From contig JAAYAJ010000007.1 of the NCBI GenBank assembly GCA_012719455.1, positions 20,502 to 84,501 on the forward strand: a DNA stretch of 64,000 bases. The letters are read 5' to 3'. Origin of the DNA: Acidobacteriota bacterium. Lineage in GTDB: Bacteria; Acidobacteriota; UBA6911. Positions within the stretch are counted from its first letter, which is position 1; every line of letters starts with the position of its first letter. A program made the translations under genes and the position numbers. Positions 26,434-35,940 of this stretch are shown here, piece by piece. Below the pieces are notes generated by a model. The model had not been told where the DNA came from and ran no database searches. It was given only the letters and a program-made list of their open reading frames with translations.

Positions 26434-28659
26434 TTATATAATCTCTTTCTGGTATTGCGAGTTGACAAACAGGATGGTGCCGGCTTCATCATAACCACCG
26501 AGGACGACCTCCCCGTTCTGCCTCAGCGCTTCGGGCCTGAAACCGGTCATTACCATGGCGGCGGTGGCCGACTTTTCATTGATGAGATTCTTGACGGAGC
26601 TCTCATGGATGATCTCGATGATTTCCACATTCTTTTCGGTTATCGGAAGTCGGCCCGCAGTGATCAGCGCCTCCAGTTCCCGCCGTGTCTCTTCAAACTG
26701 GCCGGGCTTGCAAGTGCTGAAGACCTTGATGAATGATTTCTTCCAGTCAGGGTGTCCCAAGACGATAAAGCTCAGCAGTATCAGCAGGCTGGCGTTTTCA
26801 GGCTCGTTGAAATCGATCCATACGTGAATGCCCCTGCTGCAGACTATCTCCCTCGAGGCTGAGGCAAGGAGGCACATGTCGAAGTTGCCTGCCTTGATGA
26901 GACGTATGTTGTCAATGATCTCGGGCAGGTTCTCGGGATTCTCCTTGTCGTATTCAAAGACAACCATGTTGTTTTCCATGCCGGAGATTCCCGGCACCTG
27001 TATGGCCTGGACGATTGCCGAGGTGTACGAGGGGGATATGATGGTGTCGACATAGACGTGGTTATGCGAGGTCTCGTACAATTCGATCAGTTTAGCCAGC
27101 TCCTCCGTTGCCTGCTGGCTCGTGGTCCGGGAATAGTATCCGTCGATCCGGTGCAGGTAGGTGCCGAAGCCATAGCTGTATGAGAGCCAGTTCAGAAGCC
27201 GGAAAGCCCTTTCCCGCTTGAAGGAGTCCTTCGAGATGCAGATCACCCCGGGCCGCCATTCCTTTTCCTTTTGCCTGCTCCCGCTCTTTTGCAGGTAAAC
27301 CTGCAGCTTCCGGCTGATCTGGAAGAGGGTGTTGGCAAAGAGCGATTCCAGGCCTGCCCGGTCGCCATGGTAATGGTTTATGCATGAATAGATTATTACG
27401 ATGAGCAGGGAAGCGGCCAGGGCATACGGTGTATTGATCTTGAACATCACGATGACCGCAATCACAAAGCCCATCAGTGACAGGTACCATTTTGACCTGA
27501 ACGACGGCCGGTATGAGGGGGACGAGCCGAAGTGGTTGAGAAATGATATCAGGCAGAGTGAACCGTAGGATACGAGGAAGAACATCGATATTATTTCAGC
27601 CACCGCGTTGACGTTGCCCAACGCCACAAACACGGACGCGAGCAGCAATGTCACCAGGGTGGCGTTCGCCGGTTCCCCGTCATGGCTTCTTGATTCTGCG
27701 AGCCACGTGTTGAGTCTGGTCGAGGGAAACGAGGTGTCTTTTGCCAGAGCCTGCAGGGTTCTGGGAGCAACCATGAGCGAGCCGAGGGCCGAGGTGAGGG
27801 TTGAGGCCGCCAGGCCCAAGGGAATAATAACGGCTCCCCCAATGGCTATCTTCCCCATGATCAGTTGGTCACTAAGCAGCTCTTCCGGCGAGGCCGAGAC
27901 GGCCAGTTTCCAGATCAAAAGGATGTAAACCACCATGCCTGTCAGTGTCGCCAGGATTGTGCCGAGAGGGATGGACCTGGCGGGATTCTTCAGGTCACCT
28001 GACAAACCCACACCGGCGGTAACTCCGGTGAAAGCGGGGAAGCAGATGGCAAACACCATGAAGAAATCGCCCATGTTGCGCATATCCCACAGCGGCAGTT
28101 GACTGGTTGCCAGGCTCCCTTCGGTGGGTTTGCCGAGAAAGAACAACAGGAGGCTGACAAACAGGATGGCATTCACGGCATAGAGCATCTTCACACCGGT
28201 AGCGGATCCCTTCCTCAGTATCATCATCCCGAGAACCACGATTGCCGGCAGGCTTATCACCTGTCGGGGCAGGATAATTGAGAATTGCCGTGTAACGAAG
28301 TTGAACAGGAATTCGAATGACTCGGCGAAGGCTATGATGTAAAAGGCCACGCTGATTGCCTGTGACAGGTAAAGTGCAATGCCTATTGTGGCGCCGATGT
28401 TCAGACCGAATGACCTGGATATGATGAAGTATTCTCCCCCTCCTTCAACCCTCTTGTTGGTGGCCAGTTCCGAGATTGCCAGGGCGGTGGGGATGGTTAC
28501 GGCGTGCCCCATGATAATCAGCAGCAGGGTTCCGCAGAATCCCAGCGTCCCCACCGCAAAGCCGAAGCGGAGGAACACTATGGCTCCGATTATGGTTGAA
28601 ATGGCCGTAAAGTAGACGGGAGCCGTTCCGAATCCGGACTTTTTTTCGGTTGCTTTCAT
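26434..28659 (-). CDS. SLC12-type (cation-chloride cotransporter-like) APC transporter
   Basis: The 741-residue protein starts MKATEKKSGFGTAPVYFTA. The first helix reads ISTIIGAIVFLRFGFAVG, close to the unwound first helix of SLC12 cotransporters, and EGGGEYFIISRSFG matches their loop before helix three. Twelve membrane segments fill the first 460 residues. The remaining 280 residues are soluble and resemble the SLC12 C-terminal domain. Bacterial relatives are known, but transported ions are mostly undefined; amino acids are the alternative. Its base composition is intermediate between the flanks, suggesting it belongs to the left part of the acquired island. No partner gene is evident. Confidence 0.75.
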   Translation of the reverse strand: MKATEKKSGFGTAPVYFTAISTIIGAIVFLRFGFAVGTLGFCGTLLLIIMGHAVTIPTALAISELATNKRVEGGGEYFIISRSFGLNIGATIGIALYLSQAISVAFYIIAFAESFEFLFNFVTRQFSIILPRQVISLPAIVVLGMMILRKGSATGVKMLYAVNAILFVSLLLFFLGKPTEGSLATSQLPLWDMRNMGDFFMVFAICFPAFTGVTAGVGLSGDLKNPARSIPLGTILATLTGMVVYILLIWKLAVSASPEELLSDQLIMGKIAIGGAVIIPLGLAASTLTSALGSLMVAPRTLQALAKDTSFPSTRLNTWLAESRSHDGEPANATLVTLLLASVFVALGNVNAVAEIISMFFLVSYGSLCLISFLNHFGSSPSYRPSFRSKWYLSLMGFVIAVIVMFKINTPYALAASLLIVIIYSCINHYHGDRAGLESLFANTLFQISRKLQVYLQKSGSRQKEKEWRPGVICISKDSFKRERAFRLLNWLSYSYGFGTYLHRIDGYYSRTTSQQATEELAKLIELYETSHNHVYVDTIISPSYTSAIVQAIQVPGISGMENNMVVFEYDKENPENLPEIIDNIRLIKAGNFDMCLLASASREIVCSRGIHVWIDFNEPENASLLILLSFIVLGHPDWKKSFIKVFSTCKPGQFEETRRELEALITAGRLPITEKNVEIIEIIHESSVKNLINEKSATAAMVMTGFRPEALRQNGEVVLGGYDEAGTILFVNSQYQKEII

Positions 28660-28880
28660 CAGGGGTGCAACCTTCTTTCCGTAAATTCAAACAGGATCTG
28701 ACCGGGGTCGCCAAATCCGTTTTCCCGGTCTTTGAACGACGAATTCAAAAGAAAGGAAACCGGAGCGGCCTACCGATCCGAATGTAACGCAGCAGCCGGC
28801 GCGGTGCAACCGCTTAATGAATCCGGAATGTGTTGGGGGAAGCCGTGCGAATCATGCTCGAGGAGGCCACGGGATTGGTT

Positions 28881-30737
28881 TTAAAACGGATAAATAATCG
28901 GCAACGCCAAAATCATCACTACCAGGAAAAACAACTGCAAAGGCAGGCCTACTTTCACGTAATCCATAAAGTTGTATTTCCCCGCTGACATTACCATAGC
29001 GTTTGGCGGAGTGGCAAACGGACTGGCAAAACACATGCTGGCAGCAACCGCCACCCCGATAAGGAAAGGATACGGACTCACATTCATCGACAAAGCGGCC
29101 TGCAACGCAATGGGCGCAAATAAAATAGCGGTGGCGGTATTGCTGATGAACATGGTAAGCGTAGAGGCGGCCATCATGATTCCGGCAAGAACGGCGCCGG
29201 GTCCGTACGAACCCACTAGGTCAACAATACCGTTGGTGACAAACGCCGAAGTGCCGGTTTTCTCCATGGCGGTTGCCAACGGCATCATTCCGGCGAAAAG
29301 AACAACGCTCTCCCAATTAATGGTGCGATAGGCGTCCCGAACAGTTCTGAAACAACCGCCCAAAACCATTAAAACAGCCGCTGACAGAACGGCGATTACC
29401 GGGGGGAGCCAGTTGAACACCATCGCCAGCACCATCAATGTCAAAACAACGGCGGCATAAGGCGCTTTGTGATCGAGGGTGATTTTGGAGGCTTCGGTTT
29501 GAGGCTGCCCGATAACAACAACTTCATTTTCAAGACGACTGAGACGGTCGATATCTTCCCACGTTCCCTGCACCAACAACATATCGCCCGCCTGCATTTT
29601 CACATCTTTTACATCTTGGATGATGTAGTGGTCTTTACGTTGAATACTTAAAATGTTTACATTGTAATTACTGCGAAATTGTGAGTCTTTTACAATACGG
29701 TTGTGAAAGCGGCTGTTTTGCAGAATAACCACTTCCGCCATTCCAATCTCATCGAATTTGAATTTCCCCTTGAACTTGGGACGTTCAATGTCTTCGTCGA
29801 CCTCGTTGTCGACAAAGGCAAGCTTGTTTTCTTCAACGAAACGAAGCACGTTTTCATATTCGCCGACGACATACAAGACATCGCTCTCGGCCAGCATAGT
29901 GCCCGCTTCCGGAAGCACGGTACGAAACGAGCGGCTCAAGGGAGAAAGGGAACGAACATGAATCTCGCTGATGATCAAAGAATAGCGTTTAGTAATATCA
30001 ATGTTGGAAAGGTTTTCGCCAATAATGGGCGACTCTTTTTGAACTATAATTCTATATAAATTGTCAATGAGGCGGTAGTCGGACGCCAATTGTTCGGGCG
30101 ATTTAACGGTTGTTTTTCCATCGACCTGGTCCCGCTTGTCTTTCTTGTCAAGTATCTTTGTCAGGGGCCAAAGCAACAAGACTCCGAAAACCAACAAAAT
30201 CAACCCGACGGGCAAGGTGGTAAAAAATTGCAGGCCTTCGAATCCCGCTCCAAGCAACGTATCGTGCATAATGAGCGTTGGCGGAGTGCCGATCAGCGTC
30301 ATCATGCCTCCGATACTACTGGCGTAAGCCATCGGCATCAGCAGTCTGCTCGCGCTGGTATTGGATTTTACAGCCATGCTCGCCACAATCGGCATAAGCA
30401 ACGCCACCGTTCCGGTGTTGCTCAAAAACGTACCGATAAAAGCGGTTACAAGCATAACCAGCAGGAACAGTTTATAACTGCTGTTTCCCGCAAGCTTTAA
30501 CAGTCGATTGCTTACAGTGCCGGCAAGTCCGGTTTGCGATATCGCTCCACCCACGACAAAGAGAGCGGCGATCATAATTACGACGGCGTTGGAAAAACCT
30601 GCCAATGCCTCGGAGGGTGTCAGCACACCTGTCAGCACCAACGCCAACAGCGAACAAAGCGCCACAATATCCGAGCGGATTTTACCCCAAACAAGCAGTG
30701 CGGCGGTTGCGAGCAGAACAATTAATGTTGCAGTCAT
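28881..30737 (-). CDS. SLC13/DASS-type permease with two TrkA-C (RCK_C) domains
   Basis: The 618-residue permease has hydrophobic halves (about residues 1-195 and 420-618) with the SNTGTVALLMPIV and SNTATAILFAPIA repeats that form the substrate and sodium sites of the divalent-anion symporter family. Between them, about residues 210-410, lie two TrkA-C domains (SPIIGENLSNIDI and NSRFHNRIVKDS begin them). Such proteins import dicarboxylates, sulfate or other anions. The gene is AT-rich compared with its surroundings. It starts 21 bases after the GNAT-nitrilase gene, so the two probably share a transcript. The transported substrate is not determinable by eye. Confidence 0.83.
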   Translation of the reverse strand: MTATLIVLLATAALLVWGKIRSDIVALCSLLALVLTGVLTPSEALAGFSNAVVIMIAALFVVGGAISQTGLAGTVSNRLLKLAGNSSYKLFLLVMLVTAFIGTFLSNTGTVALLMPIVASMAVKSNTSASRLLMPMAYASSIGGMMTLIGTPPTLIMHDTLLGAGFEGLQFFTTLPVGLILLVFGVLLLWPLTKILDKKDKRDQVDGKTTVKSPEQLASDYRLIDNLYRIIVQKESPIIGENLSNIDITKRYSLIISEIHVRSLSPLSRSFRTVLPEAGTMLAESDVLYVVGEYENVLRFVEENKLAFVDNEVDEDIERPKFKGKFKFDEIGMAEVVILQNSRFHNRIVKDSQFRSNYNVNILSIQRKDHYIIQDVKDVKMQAGDMLLVQGTWEDIDRLSRLENEVVVIGQPQTEASKITLDHKAPYAAVVLTLMVLAMVFNWLPPVIAVLSAAVLMVLGGCFRTVRDAYRTINWESVVLFAGMMPLATAMEKTGTSAFVTNGIVDLVGSYGPGAVLAGIMMAASTLTMFISNTATAILFAPIALQAALSMNVSPYPFLIGVAVAASMCFASPFATPPNAMVMSAGKYNFMDYVKVGLPLQLFFLVVMILALPIIYPF

Positions 30738-30758
30738 AAAAAGAGGAAGATGAACAAA

Positions 30759-32312
30759 TTACGCGACAATAGCTTTTTGTGCGTTTTTGACCTTGTTCAA
30801 AACAAATAAATCTTTTCGCCTGTCTTTCAGGTTTCTTACACTGCCGAATTGATGTAGTTCTCTTAACAGGTCAATATCCACGTCGGCTATAAGTATCATT
30901 TCCGTGTTGGGCGTAGCTTCCGCTTTTATGCCACTGGTAGGGAAAGCAAAATCACAGGGAGTGAAAACCACCGACTGGGCAAATTGTATGTCCATATTGT
31001 GGACATTTGGCAAATTGCCGACGCTGCCGGCAATGGCGACGTAGCATTCGTTTTCCACCGCTCTTGCTTGTGCACAATTCCTGACTCTTGAATACCCGTT
31101 CTGGGTATCCGTCAGGAAGGGGACGAATAAGATATCCATCCCTTCATCGGCAAGCAATCTGCTCAGCTCGGGAAATTCAGAGTCATAACAAATAAGAACT
31201 CCCACCTTGCCGCAATCGGTGTCAAAAACCTTTAATTCATTGCCGCCCTGCAAACCCCAAACCTTTGCCTCGTCGGGGGTAACATGCAGCTTTTCATATC
31301 TTTCTACGGTACCGTCCCTTTTACACAGATAACCCACATTATAGAGTTTGCCCTCTCTTACTTCGGGCATACTGCCCGTAATAATATTGATATTGTAAGA
31401 TATGGAAAAATTCGAGAACTCCTGAACGATATCGGCGGTATATTTTGCCAACTCCCTTATGGCTTCCGCTTCACTTAAATGATTGTCCTTTGCCATTAAT
31501 GGCGCATTGAAAAACTCCGGGAAAAGTGCGAAATCCGAACGATAGCCCGACACGGCGTCAATGAAATACTCGGCTTGCTGTAACAGGGAATCAAGGTCCT
31601 TGTAAGGTCTCATCTGCCATTGTATTAAACCCAACCTTACAATTCTTTTCTTGGTCTCCGCCTTTTTGACTGGCTTTTCATAATAAATATTGCGCCATTC
31701 CAGGAGAACGGCAAACTCGTTGGAAGCCTCGTCGCCTTCCAGGTATCCTTTCAGTATCCGCGTGGGATGAAAATCGTTGGATACCTGAAAATTGAGAACG
31801 GGATCCTCTATTTCTTTCCGCCTTACCTTCGCTATGTATTCCCTGGGGCTTAACTTGTCGGAATATGATTTGTAATTGGGAATCCTGCCGCCGAAAGCGA
31901 TTCCTCTTAAATTCAGTTTCTCGCAAAGATCTTTCCTGTAATCGTATAACCTTCTTCCCAGCCTGAGCCCCCTGTATTCAGGCGCGACAAAAACATCTAT
32001 GCCGTATAAGACATCCCCATTTGGATTGTGGGTTGCAAAAGTATGATTGGCCGTAACTTCCCTGTAGGTATGGTTGCCGTCAAACTTGTCGTAATCAACG
32101 ATAATGGCAAAGGCGCAAGCCGCTATATGGCCGTTGATTTTTATAACGACCTGGCCTTCTGGAAATTTATCATGCAATGTGCGTAGTTGATGTTCCCTCC
32201 AATACATTTGCGGCATGGAAGGGTAGGCGGATTGCATTACTTCCTTTATTTCCAAATAATCTTCCAGTTGGAGAAACTGTAATTCTATTTTATCCGTTTC
32301 AATGAATTTCAT
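30759..32312 (-). CDS. GNAT acetyltransferase-nitrilase superfamily fusion
   Basis: I start at ATG 32312 (MKFIETDKIELQFLQLEDY); the track's extra 233 codons are GC-rich spacer and part of the next gene read in reverse. Residues 1-210 form a GNAT-type acetyltransferase with the acyl-CoA loop EYRGLRLGRRLYDYR. Residues 220-517 form a carbon-nitrogen hydrolase with the triad Glu in LFPEFFN, Lys in YEKLHVTPDE and Cys in LICYDSEFPE. All three catalytic residues are kept. Such fusions are known in several phyla and are usually annotated as amidohydrolases; substrates are unknown. Codon use is strongly AT-rich and no Shine-Dalgarno is seen, in contrast to neighbouring genes, so transfer from a low-GC donor is likely. 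Confidence 0.85.
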   Translation of the reverse strand: MKFIETDKIELQFLQLEDYLEIKEVMQSAYPSMPQMYWREHQLRTLHDKFPEGQVVIKINGHIAACAFAIIVDYDKFDGNHTYREVTANHTFATHNPNGDVLYGIDVFVAPEYRGLRLGRRLYDYRKDLCEKLNLRGIAFGGRIPNYKSYSDKLSPREYIAKVRRKEIEDPVLNFQVSNDFHPTRILKGYLEGDEASNEFAVLLEWRNIYYEKPVKKAETKKRIVRLGLIQWQMRPYKDLDSLLQQAEYFIDAVSGYRSDFALFPEFFNAPLMAKDNHLSEAEAIRELAKYTADIVQEFSNFSISYNINIITGSMPEVREGKLYNVGYLCKRDGTVERYEKLHVTPDEAKVWGLQGGNELKVFDTDCGKVGVLICYDSEFPELSRLLADEGMDILFVPFLTDTQNGYSRVRNCAQARAVENECYVAIAGSVGNLPNVHNMDIQFAQSVVFTPCDFAFPTSGIKAEATPNTEMILIADVDIDLLRELHQFGSVRNLKDRRKDLFVLNKVKNAQKAIVA

Positions 32313-32462
32313 GGTTAATTTCAAATTAATAGGTTGTGAGAAAATTCTTTCTTTGTTTTCGCAATAAAAAGTTTTCGGGCGGAACATAAATATAACAAAC
32401 TTAACGAGATCTTCCAAAGATATTTTTGATTGATGTTTATCACGATGCACACGGGATGATAA

Positions 32463-32481
32463 AGCAGCCTGACAGGCTGCT
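32463..32481. repeat. Perfect hairpin at the right edge of the AT-rich island
   Basis: AGCAGCCTGACAGGCTGCT forms a 7-bp perfect stem with a TGACA loop. It lies exactly where AT-rich sequence gives way to GC-rich sequence. There is no U-tract on either side, so a classic terminator is not supported. It may be a remnant terminator or a marker of the junction. Confidence 0.4.
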
Positions 32482-32579
32482 CGAGGAGGCGGGCCCTCTT
32501 TCCGGGGCGGCAACCACCTGCTCCTTGCAATCGGCATCGGCCAGGCGGTACCCTTCCTTTCTTGCGGAGGCGGGAAGGA

Positions 32580-33797
32580 ATGGACGGGCGGAGCGGGCAG
32601 GGGGGCAGGGATGCAGGCAGGACGCCGCTGCTCGGCAGGAATTTCGTGCTCGCCTCGCTCGCCTATTTCTTCGTCTTCATGGCCGGCGCCGTATTCTACC
32701 TCTTTCCGCTCCACCTCGAGCACTTCGGGGCGTCCAAGGCGCGCGTGGGCCTCATCATGGGGATCCACAGCGTCACCGCCATCATGGTGCGCCCCCTGTT
32801 CGGCCGGCTGCTGGACGAAAAGGGGGGGCGGGCGGTGGCGCTCGGGGGCGTGCTGCTGATGATGCTGTCGATCCCCGGCTTCTACCTGATTGCAAGCGCG
32901 GGATGGCCGGTGCTCCTGCTGCGGGCGCTGAACGGGATTGGCTGGGGGGTGGCGACCACCGCCATCATGGGCATCAGCTCCGAATGCTCCCCCCCGGAGC
33001 GGATGGCGCATTCACTCGGCATCCTCGGCTCGGCCGGGATCGTGGCGGGGGCGGCCGGGCCGGCCCTGGCGGAGGACCTGGTGCGGCGTTTCGACTTCGA
33101 TGCCGTGTTCACCGCGAGCCTTGTCATGCTCGCCGCCACCGCGCTGTGCGTGCACGCTGTGCGTGCCCCTCGGCCCGAGAGCGCGCCGACAAGGGCGCAG
33201 CGGTTCCGGCTGCCGATCGGTCCCTCGCTGGCGGTGCTCCTTGTCATCGCCGCCATGCCGGTGGCCCACGGGGCGGTCCGGGGCTCGGTCGTCAACTTCA
33301 TTGCGCTGTACGCGTCAAGCGCGGGACTGGGCCGGATCGGCCCCTTCTTCATCGCCTTCTCGCTGGCGGCCATCATCACCCGGCTGGGGATCGGGGACAT
33401 TTCGGACCGCTACGGGCGCAAGCGGGTGATCCTCCCCTCGGCGCTCCTGATCGGTCTCAACATGTTCTGGATCGCCTCGGTCCACTCCTACGGCGCTTTC
33501 ATCGTCAGCGGCTTCGTCGCGGGTTTCGGGCAGGGGTTGATCTTCCCCGCGCTCAGCACTTACGTGATCGACTTCATGGGGAGGGAAAACAAGGGCTTCG
33601 CCCTCGGCCTGTACCTTTCGCTGTTCGATGTCGGCATGGGGCTCGGCTCTCCGCTCTTCGGATGGGTGTCGGACTTCGCCGGTTACCGGCCGATGTACAT
33701 GGCGGCGGGGAGTCTGATCCTGGTCCTGACGGTCGTTTTTCACCTGAAGGCCCCCAGGATACAGCTTCCCGCGCAACAACCGGGGAAGGGAACATGA
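32580..33797 (+). CDS. MFS transporter
   Basis: The 405-residue membrane protein starts at ATG 32580, eight bases after GGAGG; the track's TTG start lacks such a site. About twelve hydrophobic segments are visible. The loop GRLLDEKGGRAVALGG after helix two and DRYGRKRVILPS in the second half match major facilitator motif A. It resembles general drug or metabolite efflux members. No regulator or enzyme lies directly beside it that would reveal the substrate. GC content returns to the high level of the main chromosome here. It is 106 bases upstream of the AI-2E-type permease. Confidence 0.8.
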   Translation: MDGRSGQGGRDAGRTPLLGRNFVLASLAYFFVFMAGAVFYLFPLHLEHFGASKARVGLIMGIHSVTAIMVRPLFGRLLDEKGGRAVALGGVLLMMLSIPGFYLIASAGWPVLLLRALNGIGWGVATTAIMGISSECSPPERMAHSLGILGSAGIVAGAAGPALAEDLVRRFDFDAVFTASLVMLAATALCVHAVRAPRPESAPTRAQRFRLPIGPSLAVLLVIAAMPVAHGAVRGSVVNFIALYASSAGLGRIGPFFIAFSLAAIITRLGIGDISDRYGRKRVILPSALLIGLNMFWIASVHSYGAFIVSGFVAGFGQGLIFPALSTYVIDFMGRENKGFALGLYLSLFDVGMGLGSPLFGWVSDFAGYRPMYMAAGSLILVLTVVFHLKAPRIQLPAQQPGKGT

Positions 33798-33836
33798 TTC
33801 TCCGTTTCCATCAAAAAGCGGTTTAGGTACACTGGC

Positions 33837-33883
33837 GGTGCCGTCTCCGCACCCCTGACCAAACGGGGGTTGGGCACGGCACC
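33837..33883 (+). promoter_or_regulatory. Nested inverted repeat in the leader of the AI-2E-type gene
   Basis: GGTGCCGT (33837-33844) pairs exactly with ACGGCACC (33876-33883), and within the loop ACCCC can pair with GGGGT. The structure ends about 20 bases before the next start codon. It may be a structured leader RNA or a U-less terminator of the MFS gene. It does not match any riboswitch consensus I know. Confidence 0.35.
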
Positions 33884-33903
33884 AACCAACGGATGGAGGT
33901 TTC

Positions 33904-34941
33904 ATGGCTGATGAGCCGAAGAAGGGGGGCGTGATCTACAAGGGCATCGTCCTGCTCGCCTCCCTGGTGATCGTCATCGCCGGCCTGAAAGCCGCGCGCA
34001 TGATCGTAGTGCCGGTGATGCTCAGTCTCTTCGTCGCCATCACGCTCTCTCCCCTGGTGTCCTGGCTGACCCGCCGCCGGATCCCCAGGCCCTTGGCCAT
34101 CCTGCTGGTGCTGGGCGTCATCCTGGTCCTGGGCGCCGGCACGGGGATCGTGGCCGCCGGGGCCTTCGAAACCATGACCCGGAGGCTCCCGTTTTACGCA
34201 GAGCGCCTGACGATCGAGATGGCGGCCCTGATTCACTGGGCACAGGGGCTGGGGATCGATATGCCCGAAAAGGGGATCCTCGGCCTGATCAATCCGGGGG
34301 CGGCGCTTTCGATCGCTGCTGACCTCCTCAGGGAATTCGGGGCCGCCCTGGCCAGCACGTTCCTGATCCTGCTCTTCGCAATGCTGATGCTGCTGGAGGC
34401 TTCCGAACTCCCCGGCAGGATCCACCGGGCCTACGCGATGGAAGAGAACCGTTTCGCGTGGTTCGAAGCTTTTACGGCCAACCTCTACCGCTACCTGGTC
34501 ATCAAGACCATCTTCAGCCTCGCCACGGGGATCGGCGCCGGCGCCTGGCTCTGGTTTCTCGGTGTCGATTTTCCGGTTCTTTGGGGGCTGCTGACTTTTC
34601 TGCTCAATTACGCCCCCACTATCGGAACGATCATGGCGGCGATCCCGGTCGTGCTGTTGGCTTTGATCCAGCTCGGGTGGGGGAGCGCGCTGCTGGTCGT
34701 GCTCGGCTACCTGGCCCTCAAGCTCCTGCTGGGGACCATACTGGAACCCCGCTTCCTGGGACAGGAGCTGGGCATGCCCATGCTTCTGGTCTTTTTGTCG
34801 ATGCTCTTCTGGGGCTGGGTCCTGGGCTATATGGGTATTTTCCTGGCGATCCCGCTTACCATGACCGTCATCATCGCGCTCAAGAGCCATCCGGACACGG
34901 AGCGCATCGCCGTATTCCTGGGTCCGCGGGAGCGGGCGTGA
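33904..34941 (+). CDS. AI-2E family transporter
   Basis: The 345-residue membrane protein has the topology of the AI-2 exporter-like family: helices at about 12-45 and 60-85 (SLFVAITLSPLVSWLTRRRI), a soluble stretch, then a cluster of C-terminal helices with NYAPTIGTIMAAIPVVLLAL and the ending LGYMGIFLAIPLTMTVII. The family exports autoinducer-2 in a few bacteria and acts as a sodium/proton antiporter in others, so the name is not proof of signalling. GGAGGT lies ahead of the ATG. It converges on the SDR gene, with nine bases between the stop codons. Nothing nearby suggests quorum sensing. Confidence 0.83.
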   Translation: MADEPKKGGVIYKGIVLLASLVIVIAGLKAARMIVVPVMLSLFVAITLSPLVSWLTRRRIPRPLAILLVLGVILVLGAGTGIVAAGAFETMTRRLPFYAERLTIEMAALIHWAQGLGIDMPEKGILGLINPGAALSIAADLLREFGAALASTFLILLFAMLMLLEASELPGRIHRAYAMEENRFAWFEAFTANLYRYLVIKTIFSLATGIGAGAWLWFLGVDFPVLWGLLTFLLNYAPTIGTIMAAIPVVLLALIQLGWGSALLVVLGYLALKLLLGTILEPRFLGQELGMPMLLVFLSMLFWGWVLGYMGIFLAIPLTMTVIIALKSHPDTERIAVFLGPRERA

Positions 34942-34950
34942 CGCTCCGAG

Positions 34951-35781
34951 CTAATCCGCGGCGCCCAGGCCCCAGCCGCCGTCCACGACGATTTCCTGCC
35001 CGGTGATGTAGTCCGAGGCGCGCGAGACCAGAAACAGCGCCAGCCCGTACAGGTCGCTCGGGAATCCCACCCGGTGCATGGGAATCATGCGCGCGACCGC
35101 CTCCTGTTCCACGGGATCCTGGGAATGCCCCCCGCCGATGTTGGTCACGATGTAGCCCGGCGCGACGGCGTTGACGGTGATGTTGAAGGCCGCCAGTTCC
35201 AGGGCGACCGTGCGCATGAACTGTGCGGCTCCCGCCTTGGCCGCCATGTAGGCCGCCCCGATGGCGGGTTCAACGCGGGTGCTCGCCAGCGAGGTGGTAA
35301 TGACGATGCGGCCCGACTTCCGGGGCTTCATGTGGCGGGCCGCGGCGCGCACGGTGGCGAAGATGCCGTTGAGGTTGATTTCGACCACCCGGTTCCAGCG
35401 TTCGTCTGTGTAGTTTTCGAGCGCCCCTTCGACGAGGCGGGGTCGTTCGGACCCGGCCCAGGCGCCGACGAAGCCCGGACCGGGGTCGATCCCGGCGTTG
35501 GCGAACACGGCGTCGAGCCGGCCGTAGCGCTCCGTCGCCTCGGCCACCGCGGCGTCCAGGGCGCCGTGATTGGTGACATCCACTAGGCGGCCCTGAACAT
35601 CGAATCCCTCGCGGCCGAGGCGGGCGGTTTCGGCCTCCAGCCGGTCGCCGTCCACGTCAAGGAGCGTCACGCGCGCGCCGGCGGCGGCCAGGGCCTCGGC
35701 ATAGCCGAGCCCGATGCCGCTGGCTCCCCCGGTGATGACGGCGCCGTAACCTTTGACGTCGAACAGATCGGAAATCTTCAT
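34951..35781 (-). CDS. Short-chain dehydrogenase/reductase
   Basis: The 276-residue protein starts MKISDLFDVKGYG; the longer track start runs into the tRNA and is rejected. The NAD(P)-binding motif ITGGASGIGLG, the structural FANAGID and the catalytic AYMAAKAGA (Tyr-x3-Lys) with the Ser in ITTSLAS are all present. The Asp in TLLDVDGDR after strand two favours NAD over NADP. The ending DYITGQEIVVDGGWG is typical of classical SDRs such as gluconate or 3-oxoacyl reductases. The substrate is unknown. A terminator hairpin and the tRNA-Asp gene lie just upstream on the same strand. Confidence 0.87.
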   Translation of the reverse strand: MKISDLFDVKGYGAVITGGASGIGLGYAEALAAAGARVTLLDVDGDRLEAETARLGREGFDVQGRLVDVTNHGALDAAVAEATERYGRLDAVFANAGIDPGPGFVGAWAGSERPRLVEGALENYTDERWNRVVEINLNGIFATVRAAARHMKPRKSGRIVITTSLASTRVEPAIGAAYMAAKAGAAQFMRTVALELAAFNITVNAVAPGYIVTNIGGGHSQDPVEQEAVARMIPMHRVGFPSDLYGLALFLVSRASDYITGQEIVVDGGWGLGAAD

Positions 35782-35805
35782 GTTCGCTCCTCGCGCCGGT
35801 GAGCC

Positions 35806-35835
35806 AATAAAAAAGGGAGGCCCGCCGGCCTCCCT
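35806..35835 (-). terminator. Rho-independent terminator after tRNA-Asp
   Basis: On the minus strand GGGAGGCC-GGCG-GGCCTCCC forms an 8-bp perfect stem with a four-base loop, directly followed by TTTTTTATT. It lies about 28 bases past the tRNA 3' end and ahead of the SDR gene, so it should end the tRNA transcript. Confidence 0.85.
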
Positions 35836-35863
35836 GCCACGTTTTCTTTCCCTGCCCTCGAAA

Positions 35864-35940
<77 letters not shown>

